A stretch of 64,000 nt of DNA from assembly GCA_026874595.1 (NCBI GenBank), contig CM049307.1, positions 53,608,370-53,672,369 on the forward strand, read 5' to 3'. The notes under the pieces were generated by a model. The model saw only the letters and a program-made list of their open reading frames with translations. It made no database searches and was not told the DNA's origin. The position numbers were made by a program, and so were the translations under genes. The DNA comes from Sipunculus nudus (Eukaryota; Annelida; Sipuncula; Golfingiida; Sipunculidae). Position 1 is the stretch's first letter. The number at the start of each line of letters is the position of its first letter. Shown here piece after piece: positions 1-11,100 of the stretch.

Positions 1-262
1 ACCAGCTAAAACAAAGATGGCTACTTATGCAGGGACACATCTGATCTGTTAGATCATGGAAAAACAAGTTTTGAAACAAACTGGAGGTTTATTTTAATAG
101 TCTTGATTGCCATATTAGGAAATCACTTTCATGTGCAGCTTTCTTGGAAATCATTGAAAAATAAAAACTTTTTAGAAAATCATCTCCAAAAAACAGTTGG
201 ACACAGGTTGATGGAACATAGTCAGAAATGAAGGGATATGGCACACGCACAGACTTTTGTAT

Positions 263-264
<2 letters not shown>

Positions 265-345
<81 letters not shown>
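265..345. repeat. (TA)n microsatellite
   Basis: About 80 bp of uninterrupted alternating T and A. It produces false open frames of alternating Ile and Tyr on both strands. Confidence 0.98.
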
Positions 346-346
<1 letters not shown>

Positions 347-654
347 CTACTGAAATTGTCCTGTTTGTATGTTCGTTTGTCCCAGAACTTGTGCAGAAAT
401 GGACCATGACACTGAGCCAGTTTGGCTATCAGCATCAGTCCTCTGCCCTAACTACAGAATGCACACCAATTTTGCCCTTCCACTTTCACACAAATGAATT
501 CCAAGCAGCATCACATGGCTCTCTGTCACTTAACAACACATTGCTCTTGCCATTGCTGACCTTCACCTTGACTCGTTACCACAAAGATGTTTATAGTTTG
601 GTTCCATATAAATCACCAGTCCACCAGACATCGCTACCTTACAGGTCTTGGGAG

Positions 655-2085
655 TTCACTAAGTTGCGGGTCTGGGCTAGAGCCCTGGGCAGGCCAGATT
701 TTTCAGCCCGCACAAAAAACCTGCAAACGCCCCGCCCCACAGGTGTGAAGATCTGCCCCGCAACTAATGTAGAAATCTTGGCCCGCACATCTTGCGTTCA
801 ACCCGCACCCGCCCCGCCCCACAATTGTATCTTACAGTTCAACCCACATTCAGCCCGCAATAGCCCGCACTCACTAGTAAATAAAGATGCAAATGAATCT
901 TCATATTTATTATTTCATAACACATTGTAGATGATGCATTGCAAAAAGCTGAATGAATACTGTATCATAGCGACTGTGAACAGAATAACTATATTGTACC
1001 GGTGGAATATAAATTTCCTGAGTTTTTAGACAGATTAAAAAAATGCAGGGACCATGCACTAGTCAGAATATTGTACAAATGTACCTGGCAATAGTGTTGT
1101 ATATTTAGACTGTTCAGCACTGTAGGCCTATACTTGTAGCCAGTCTGAGATATTACATAACACGGCTGAGGGTAGGGTACCAGGATTATACCTGTGATCT
1201 TATATTAGTCACTGCATCTGGCTCTGGGGTGCATCTGGCTCTGTCACCAGCTGGATATAGCTTTACATAACACACAAAGAATGAGGTATATGCTATCACC
1301 ATGGATGAGCCAAAGAGCACTGGTTAGTTTAGAGGACTTCATTTGCACAGCAGAATGAGATAAAGGGCATGGCGCTCATTTGATATCTATTCTTGTGTAC
1401 ACAACCATGACATAGAGTTTACTCCCTCTGCAGTTCCATAGCCTTCCACCCTTCAGCTAATTAGCTGATCATCACTGAACAGGATTAATCTCTTTGTCAA
1501 ATAAATGGTGTGAACTGTGGTGAGCAAGTACTGTCCTCTAGCTCTGTGAACTGTGGAGGGTATACCACATTTAAAATGGTATCATCAGGAATTTGAACTC
1601 TCTCTCTCTTTCTATCTCTCCCCTTTGGTTAACAGATCTGATAGCAGGACCACTATACATGGGTGAAATCAAATCGCCAGGCCAAGTAAGCCTGAATAGA
1701 CGTATAGTTCATTGCATCAACATTTTTAGTCTTTCTCTCTCCCTCTCTCACACACATATATATATATAGCATTTTATATACACCCGGTCACATATATACA
1801 AACTTACTCATACAGAGAAATGTGATTTATGAATAACAGTCTATTAACAGATGGAACACATGAAGAAATGCATTGCATATAACAACTTTTTGGCCCGCAA
1901 GAACCCGCAAAATTATTTATGAAACCTGCCCCTCACTTCTCAGTCTTTAAACCGCACCTGCCCCGCAGTAAAAAAAAATTGGGACTGCCCCGCCCCGGGA
2001 AATAATTAAACAACCGGCCCGTGGGGCGGTTGTGGGCCCGGCATGTCGGGTTGAGGCCCGCGCAGGGCTCTTGTCTGGGCACACA
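655..2085. repeat. Region bounded by two GC-rich arms with partial inverted similarity
   Basis: Two unusually GC-rich patches (about 655-870 and 1888-2085) lie in AT-rich DNA. Both are rich in CCCGC and GCCCCGCCCC. The left patch contains AGAGCCCTG and the right patch contains its complement CAGGGCTCT, so the outer parts are in inverted orientation. The inner 1 kb is ordinary AT-rich DNA. This could be a diverged foldback-type element or two separate insertions. No transposase was seen. Confidence 0.35.
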
Positions 2086-4990
2086 ATAAGCGGAAATATA
2101 CCCTTCCTCTGCAACAGGACCCAACGGGTCCTCATTTTCTAGTATGCATTAAAGAAGAAGAAGGAAACAAAATTTTGCTTCTCTGTCATCAGTGTCGTGT
2201 AACACTGTTGTCAGCCAGCATGCTCTTTAATGTTGATGTTGCACACACACATGGTAATCAGCATTTAAAACGTTGCATTCAATTTTTCAACTGCATCAAA
2301 ATCAAACAAGTGAAAAATGCTTTAACATATGCTTCGTTTAATTTTAATGTGAAATATGAAAAAAATATGTGCCACTTCACCTGGCCCCCTCACAGGGGCT
2401 CAGACAGAAGTATGTTATGCATATGTCATCTGAACCTGGTAATATCATACATATTTCATCCACAACTTGTGCAGGGGTAATGGGGCTGATAATTAACATC
2501 CCTGTGTACCTCAAAATATTTCCCTAAATTTTTCTGGCAAATCAGACTTAACCAGTCAAGGACAAGAAGAGCAATGACTGGAATCACTTAATTAATTCAA
2601 GTGGACTGATATTACTGGATTTACCTGTACCACAAAAATTGCATTATATTTGTAATGTAAATTAAACTTGTTGTGAAGGCAATCTTTTGTTTAAAAAATG
2701 ATATGCAGATTTAAATCTGATAAGTGTGAACAACTGTAATTCCTTGATCAATAAGTGGGGCAATTGGCAGTAAATTGAAAGCATGACACACTAAAAAAAC
2801 CTGTAGCAAAACCCTTGGTTGTTATTATTTTGGTTTTTATACTTGGTTGGTACTAGTCTTGCAGCTCTTGCCAAATATTAGATTTTAAATTTGTCAATAT
2901 CACCCATTCTGAGACCATGAGGTCAGAGACCAATACTGAGAATAACTAACACAATCTAATGGTCCATTAGCCCCAGCAATGACAGAGACCTCAAGACCTG
3001 CTGTAAGTTATATGGGGAAAAGGCTAAAAGTAAAACTAAAAGAGAGCAAGGTCACATAGATGTATATATTTAATAAATATAGGTATATATAATTGACTTT
3101 CACTGTGTGTTTATTGCCACCCAAAATAATCAAATAGGGAACATGTATTAATAGTCTTGAACAGTCATTTTAAATTCTGAATGTTGATTAGAATAAGAAT
3201 GGTATTGTAAAGTATTAATTCAGACATCAGGCAGTTACATTGAAAAAAAAAAATAATCAGTAATAATTACTTCAAAAGTCTAATGATAACTATTATGATT
3301 GATAAAATATTTATGATTGCAATATAGGATTTTATTATTTGAATGTTATGTGACTCCAATAATTAGCAAAATTATCTGTATTCAATATGTTACGGGGGAA
3401 GTAGCTTTGTTTATGTTTAGACCTGTCTAGTATGTAAAATCACACCACATGTATCTATACCAGATGGTAGTAGACATTAGGTCAGAGGTGCATGCTGTTG
3501 TAGATGACATTCAGGTAGCGCTGTTCCAGCTCCAGGGCCCTGGAGGCGATATACATTACTCATCTTGTCATTAGTGGTAGCTGTACCCCTTTATGTCCTT
3601 ATATATGTTTCAGTAATAGACAAGTAGTGTTCGTACAGTAGTCCAAGTAACAAGGCATGTTTTTGAAGCATATAGTATTTTGTGAGCAGTATTTGTGGGG
3701 ATAGCAAGGTCTACCCGTTTCGGGTGGTCAGTGAGGCTTGGCCACATCTGATGAATCAACTGCATATATTTAACCAAGAGAACCTACTGGTTTTGTTTGC
3801 CTGACAAATATAATGAAATTGAGGGAGATTTAAAAGTGATTATAGACAAAATGAATTATAGCAGCAGCCCTCAGTCACACACTGGAGCATAATGTGAACA
3901 TCTTTATATATTAAGATATGGGGGGGGGGGGGGAGTACTGATTTAAATTTTAACTTAACTCACTTATCAAACATTGGTTAATGCTCAAATTGATCATTGG
4001 CCTTTGTTTGAAGAGTAATTATAGTTTGATTCTTAATTAAGTATGAAGAGAATTGTTTATATAGATAATAAAATATCATGAAAATCACAGATTATTCTGT
4101 GAATATTGTGTCTCTGCTCTTTACTTTTGCATTTTATTAATTTAACCTGTACTTAATTACTTTTAACAAGACTGGTGGTGCCACCTATGCAGCATAATGC
4201 TGCATGTCAAATTTGTCAGTAGAAAATTAGGCTAATATTATTAGAACAGGGGCACTGCCAAGGTCTATGGATGGCATTTTAGCTGCCAGAAATTTCCTGT
4301 TGTTATTTGATATTGGACCTTGTCAGTGTCAGGGAACTGGTTTTGTATGCCAGTTGCGGGCACTGGATCCAGTTATAAGTCAGGAGAGGCCAGGGATGCT
4401 GTCAGTAGGACAAACTCAGTACACAATAACACAGGCTGGGGATACAATAACATGTACACTGTGCTGTCAGTACTCACATGGATTTTATGTATTTTTAAAC
4501 TTATACTGAGCAAACTGCTGAAGGCAAAAGGGCAGTGTGCTGGCTGTGGTCATGATGGCATGGAAGGTATTTTAAGTTTGCTAATATTCTAGATCCTGAT
4601 TAACTGTATTAAATAAAACCTTTGATTGGAGGTATATAGTGTTTTGAACTTTTGCTTTACCCTGAAAGGTCAAATTTAAAGTTCTTGAAGTTCTGCAGTT
4701 ATATTTTGATTTGTAGTTTCTCAGAGCTATGGATTCATGTGGTTTCATTAATTGCATTGATTACTGAATAAATTCTTACTTAATAAAATAAATACTTCTT
4801 ATTCGTTTGCTTCTTTTCAAAATGCTGGTGTTCCTTTTGCTCAGAATTTTGTACATGCAGATTCCTCTTGCTGCATATTCATCATTGACTTAATTTTCCA
4901 ACCAAACAGTCCAAATTATTTTGATATCAAATGCCTTAAAATATAAAATTAAATCCAAAATTATCTTTGATTTTTCATTTTCCAATGCAG

Positions 4991-5178
4991 ATTTTGCCTG
5001 GCTCTGGGACCCAGAGAACCGTTCGTCTGCTTGTGATGTTGCGGACGATGGAAGGCTGGCTAAGTTTCACTTGAACTATAGCTGCGGCACGGCAGCGTGT
5101 CGAGGCACAAAACCCATGAAGGATCAACAATACTTCTGGGAGATAAAGATGACAACTCCTGTGTATGGGACAGACATG
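4991..5178 (+). CDS. SPSB3: SPSB3 exon: start of the SPRY domain
   Basis: Acceptor tccaatgcag precedes base 4991; donor ATG|gtcagt follows 5178. The exon enters in phase 1 and leaves in phase 0. It encodes [13 protein letters not shown] through PVYGTDM, matching the FDWVWDD...PVYGTDM block of vertebrate SPSB3. Confidence 0.9.
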
Positions 5179-8100
5179 GTCAGTCTGATATTTATTTATT
5201 TATATACAGTGGAACCCCGCCTTGCGACCATCCCACAATTGTGACCACCATACAATTACGATCACTCTGCTTGGTCCCAAATTTTTTTTAGTTTATATAT
5301 GTTTATAAATGACTCAATATTCTGACCAACCCCGAATTCTGAATTACGACCAGATTTCTTGGCCCCAGTGCTAATGCAACTCCACTTAAGCGACCACCAC
5401 CAACTAGTACTGAAACAGTATTTATCATGAGTCAATGGCTGCGCCTTATCACAGGCGCCTTAATGAAAGATCAAAGCGGGTAACAAGATTTCTCAACCTG
5501 AATGTTAATCTGGTTCCGCATATCTTCCTGACTGGTTGTGGCGTAGCTTATAGTTCAAAGAGGGTAACCATCGGCCTGATTACTTAATGAGCTGGTCTGC
5601 CCTGGGGTTTTTGGCTAGCGATACTAATTGCCCCTCAGTGATCACCTATATTACAGCTACCCTAAGTGCGGGGATGAGGGCTTAATATTTCAACCAATCA
5701 CATATTGTTTGATCCTCATTGGTCAAATTAAAGAACTAGTTAATCCTAAATATGTTCATACCTTACTCATACTGAGTATTGAGCAGTCAGTTAAATGTAT
5801 AAATAAAGCTTGCATGAGGGCAAATCCCACACATTGTCTTGCCTTTTCTGATAGATCACTGTCAGTTTATTTCACCACTGGTTCAGTTTGCATTTAAATT
5901 GCTTACTGTTGTGCGACATGCCTCTGAAAGAGCTCTCCTTAAAGGAGAAAGTGGCGTTAATCAAGGCGGCGACACCAAGACGCAGTCAGCACCAACCGGC
6001 TCAGCAGTTAAGCATTGGTAAAACTCAAGTGCACGCAATATATACTCAAGCAGAAGGCTAAATATATGACAGCCATATTTTTTGTTCAATATGTATTCAG
6101 TAGGTTGTCTTCATATAGCCTCTAGTGCAATTATGTGTAATCATCAGTCACTACGTATGTGTACATGTATATTATTTTATCATGAATAAATATATAAAAT
6201 AATTTTTATGCCCCCGCCACAAAGTGGCCGGGGCATATAGTTTTACCCATGTCCGTCATTCCGAAATCAAACAGTTGTACGGACTTTTTTCGCAATGCCT
6301 GCAGATATTGGCCTAATTTTTGGTGTGTGGGCAGATATAGACCAGTTACAGATCGAGTTCGCGTTTCGTCCCGGTTGACCTACTTTTGACCGTTTTACGG
6401 CTCCTAAACTTAGAAAATTTCATAAAAAATAGAAAAATCAATGACAGATACACATGTACGGACTTTTTTTCGCAATGCCTGCAGATATTGGCCTGATTTT
6501 TGGTGTGTGAGCAGATATAGACCAGTTACAGATCGAGTTCGCGTTTCGTCCTGGTTGACCTACTTTGGACCGTTTTACGGCTCCTGAACATAGAAAATTT
6601 CATGAAAAATATGAAATTTCATGACAAATACACATGTACGGACTTTTTTTTGCAGTGCCTGCAGATATTGGCCTGATTTTTGGTGTGTGGACAGATATAG
6701 ACCAGTTACAGATCGAGTTCGCGTTTCGTCTCGGTTGACCTACTTTTGACTGTTTTACAGCTCCTAAACTTAGAAAATTTAATGAAAAATAGAAATATTC
6801 ATGACAGATACACATGTACGGATTTTTTTTCGCAATGCCTGCAGATATTGGCCTGATTTTTGGTGTGTGGACAGATATAGACCAGTTACAGATAGAGTTC
6901 GCGTTTCCTCCCGGTTGACCTACTTTTGACCGTTGTACAAACATAGAAAATTTCATGAAAAATATGAAATATCATGACAAATACACATGTACGGACTTTT
7001 TTTGGCAGTGCCTGCAGATATTGGCCTGATTTTTGGTGTGTGGCCAGATATTGACCAGTTACAGATTGAGTTTGCATTTCGTCCTGGTTGACCTACTTTT
7101 GACTGTTTTACGGCTCCTGAACATAGAAAATTTCATGTAAAATATAAATTTTCATGACAAATACACTTGTACAGACTTTTCTTCTTAATACCTGCAGATA
7201 TTGGCCTGATTTTTGGTGTGTGGGCAGATAATGACCAGTTACAGATCAAGTTCACGTTTTGTCCCAGTTGACCTATTTTTGACCATTTGACTGCTCCTGA
7301 ACCTAGAAAGTTTCATGAAAAATATAAATTTTCATAACAAATGCATATGTACTGACTTTTTTTCCTCAATGCCTGCAGATACCACCCTGATTTTTTATGT
7401 GTGGGCAGATAATGACAGTTACAGATCGAGTTCGCGTTTCATCCCGGTTGACCTACTTTTGATTGTTTTACGGCTCCTAAACAAAGAAAATTTCATGAAA
7501 GACAGAAATTTTTATGGAAAATGCACATGTATGGACTTTTTTCACAGTGCCTGCATATACTGGCATGATTTTTGGTGTGTTGCTTGATAATGACCCGTTA
7601 CAGATCGAGTTTGCATTTTGCCCTTGTTGACCTACTTTTGACCATACGACACCTCCTGAACTTAAAAAAAATTTCAAAATTTAACAAATGTTTCTAATTT
7701 GCCCAAGGCGGGGGCATTCGTGTCGTTCCGACACATCTAGTCTTTTCTTTTTATTTACACCCAAAATAATTCAAAGTAAAATATTTTGTTATAATTCACA
7801 TAAAAAATATGCTATTTAATACACATTAAACATCAGCATGTTATATGCGACTAAGGTAAGAGTTTCACAAATACGACCTACCCCAAATTAAGACCACTTT
7901 GCTCAGTCCCTAGGGTGGTTGTAATTGTGGGGTTCTGCTGTATTTATTAAGTACAATAATTTGAACAGGATAACTCATTTAGAATGTTTTGTTTTTCAGT
8001 AAGGTCCTGCTACAATTTAAAACATAAAGTACAATAAAAAAGATTGACACGTTGAAGTAGTTAACATATTAGACGAACTAGTTGTATTCTCACATGATTA

Positions 8101-11100
8101 TTTGAAATGATTTTGTAGGCCAGCAGAGTTTGTTCTGGTTATGGTGCTTGAAGGTGCCCATTCATCTACCTTTGTAAAAGAATTTATTCGTTTTCTGGCT
8201 TCCTCTGTGTATATATTAATGATCTAAGGGTAATTCTGGGTATGAAAAGTTCTTATAAGGCCTCTGTGAAGGATGTAGGAATTGTTTATCAACAACATGT
8301 TTGTAAACATAGCAATGTTGACAAATGGGAAAAACATGTAACCTAAGGTTGTAGGTAACTGTAGGTTGCATATATGCAGAGGTAGTAAGGGCACTTGTTG
8401 CAAAATGCCATTTGCAAAGCTCTGGTTTATCTGACGTTATGCTCTTGTAAGGGCCCTGCTTGACAAGCGGTGCCCTATAGTGATCACCATGTCAGTCCGT
8501 CATTCTGTCCGTCCGTCCTTCCGTACTTCTGTCCTTCCAATGACTCAACAACAACATTCTGCAGCTTTCCCAAATTCACAGGGATGATTGGTACCTATGA
8601 GGGCTCCAGACCTATGGAATTACAGACTTGTCAAAATTCCAATATGGCCGCCACAGCCCAATCGCTGATTTTTTTTTCGCCTGCAATAACTCAACAACAA
8701 CATACTGCAGCTTTCTCAAATTCACCGGGATGATTGGTACCTATGAGGGCTCCAGACCTATGGAATTACAGACTTGTCAAAATTCCAATATGGCCGCCAC
8801 AGCCCCAATGCTGACTTTCTTTTGTGCGCGTTACTCAACAACAACATACTTCAACTTTTCCAAATTCACAGAGATGATAGGTACCTATAAGGGCTCCATC
8901 TCGATTTTCTTTTGCGCAATAACTCAACAACAACATACTGCAGCTTTCCCAAATTCACAGGGATGATTGGTACCTATTAGCGCTACAGACCTATTGAATA
9001 ACACACCTGTCGGAATTCCAATATGGCTGCCACAGCCCTATTGCTGATATTATGCACCTATTAATTTGCACACAATAACTCAAAAACAACATACTTCAGC
9101 TTTCCCATATTCACAGGGATGATTTGTACATATTAGGGCTCCACACCTATTGAATTACAGACCTGTCCAAATTCCAGTATGGCCACCACAGCCCAATTGC
9201 TGATTTTCTTTTGTGCATGATAACTCATTACAACATACTTCAGCTTTCCCAAATTCACAGGGATGATTGGTATATATGAGGGCTCCACACCTATTGAATT
9301 ACAGACCTGTCCAAATTCCAATATGGCCACTACAGCCCCATTGCTGATTTTCTTTTGCACCCAATATCTCAACAAGAACATGCTTGATCTTTCTCAAATT
9401 CACAGGGATCATTGGTGCCTATATGGGGGCTTCTGACCCAGATTGAAATACAGACTTGCTCAAAATCAAATATGGGTAACAGAGTACAATCGATGTTTTT
9501 CCTATTGCCCACATTATTTCAGACGTATCTTCTTTAATATTACTTGAACAAGTAGGATTTTTTCCCTCATGCATATGGATAAAAACCTAATTCTGTTTTT
9601 TATATTTTTCAACTTGAACCTAAACTTTTCACCCATATGTAAACTCGTCCAGCACTACAAGAAATGGGGGCCCTCTGAGGACCATTGTCTGACCACATCT
9701 AGTTGAATTTGTTTTGATACTGCACTTGTTAATAGCTTACCACAACAGAGTTCAGATGAGCTTTTGTTAAAGTAAGCTATAGGTACTTGCCAACTTTGAG
9801 TATTTATATGAACAAAGGGAAACCTGCTTTATGTCATGCCAGGATATGCCAAAGTGTTTCAGTTCAGGTCATTTCACGTTGACACAGTGATGTTCCCTTG
9901 CATGTAGATTGATATTAACTCTTTTTATTATTAAGTATACCATATGCAGTAATACAAGACACATACCAGAAAGAAAAACCAGATCAATGGATTTCAAACT
10001 AAATAATAACCACCAAGGCAAGATTAAATATAAGAACAGTATATTCTCCATTTTTAGCTGCTCATCCATATAATGCCTAGCTCACATATACACTGGACAG
10101 CCTACGTTTTTTCAACCTGGCTGCTTGCCGTTGGTTTTCAAGAATGTACTGTCTCTGTGTGATTTTTCATCCCATGTTGTTTGCACTCACATAATCTATG
10201 GCTACCATACGGTGACCTCTGAAACTTGGTTTGTAAGGGGGCCATCCAGGAACCGTAAGGTGACCATGCAGGTTCAATGCATGAAGCAAGGGCACCCTAC
10301 GTTGCCCAGCTGGTGACTTGCAGGTGCCCAGCCGATGATTGCTGGCACCGTGTGGCCACCATAAGGGTTTTTCATGCTTCATATATAGATGATTTAAACA
10401 ATCATTTGTTCAACATGAAGCCAAAGAATAAGAAAGGGAAAGAAAAGTAATGGTCAAGTTGAGGAGGAGACATCAAGCTGCAAAGATGTGGATGAGACGG
10501 AAAGAAAGTGAAACAGGATCTTATCAAGGAATTTCTAAAATTCTTGATGGGCATCCTTGCTTCAACACCAAGAATAGAGTGAAGATGAACAGACAATAAT
10601 GTGATTTGATGAATGTATATTTTTTTCTCCTAAATTCGGGTTTGGTGTTTTTTTTTACTGTTTGAAATATATGCCACTGTGGCTGTATTTATATATCTGA
10701 CAGTTCAGATTCAGGGCACTGTGAGGACACTGCAAGGGCAAAATTTACATCACACGAGAGCTGTGCGGACCCGGAACAGCAACCATTCAGCTTTTCACAA
10801 ATAGCACAGGCCCTCACAGGGACTGTAAGGCTATGTGCCCGTATGGCAACTGCTGACACCAGCCTGTATGAATATTGCTGAGAAAATTACCTGGAAAAAG
10901 GGAGAATCTTGCGGGCCAAAAAATATTGCCAAAAATGCTGTTTTATTTACTGTTAGGTGCCTTAGGCTATATGTGATAGCAGCATAAAGCTGCACTCAGA
11001 CATTTGTACCAATAGTATAACCCATGTATTATTACCAGATAGGTCAGTATGTACTTGTATACAATATTAATTCACATTTCTCCATTTGTCTAGATGATCC

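Larger units (their letters stand above)
1..4990. other. Non-coding region upstream of the first visible SPSB3 exon
   Basis: No coding exon could be supported here. The first visible SPSB3 exon starts inside a codon, so this stretch is either an SPSB3 intron or contains unrecognised 5' exons. It holds a (TA)n tract, two GC-rich patches near 0.66-0.87 and 1.89-2.08 kb, a short CT-rich run near 1.6 kb and a poly-G run near 3.92 kb. The longer open frames here are low-complexity or lack any recognisable family signature. Confidence 0.6.
5207..7940 (+). mobile_element. Tigger/pogo-like DNA transposon, defective, with nested insertion
   Basis: The left end CAGTGGAACCCCGCCTTGCG is mirrored at the right end by ...GGGGTTCTGCTG, the complement of CAGCAGAACCCC. 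The similarity continues inward through ACAATT, ACCACC and CACTCTGCTTGGTCCC-like stretches. A TA dinucleotide flanks both ends (5205-5206 and 7941-7942), the target duplication expected for Tc1/mariner/pogo elements. Inside is a remnant transposase start (5918-6061). An unrelated 1.5-kb tandem-repeat element occupies 6209-7741. The whole unit lies in the intron after the first visible SPSB3 exon. Confidence 0.8.

Noticed and set aside
172..930. Open frames of 60-230 codons running through the (TA)n tract
   Set aside because: The frames are long only because TA repeats contain no stop codon on either strand. Poly-Ile/Tyr translations and the following sequence show no family signature.
4267..4592. 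Possible upstream SPSB3 exon (frame containing NNTGWGYNN, reminiscent of the NWGYDSDG region of vertebrate SPSB3)
   Set aside because: The match is limited to four residues. The surrounding codons do not align and no phase-1 donor leads cleanly to 4991.
6600..7677. Open frames on both strands with repeated [13 protein letters not shown] / NANSICNWS motifs
   Set aside because: They are translations of the ~180-bp tandem units. The frame shifts between units and the same pattern appears on the other strand.
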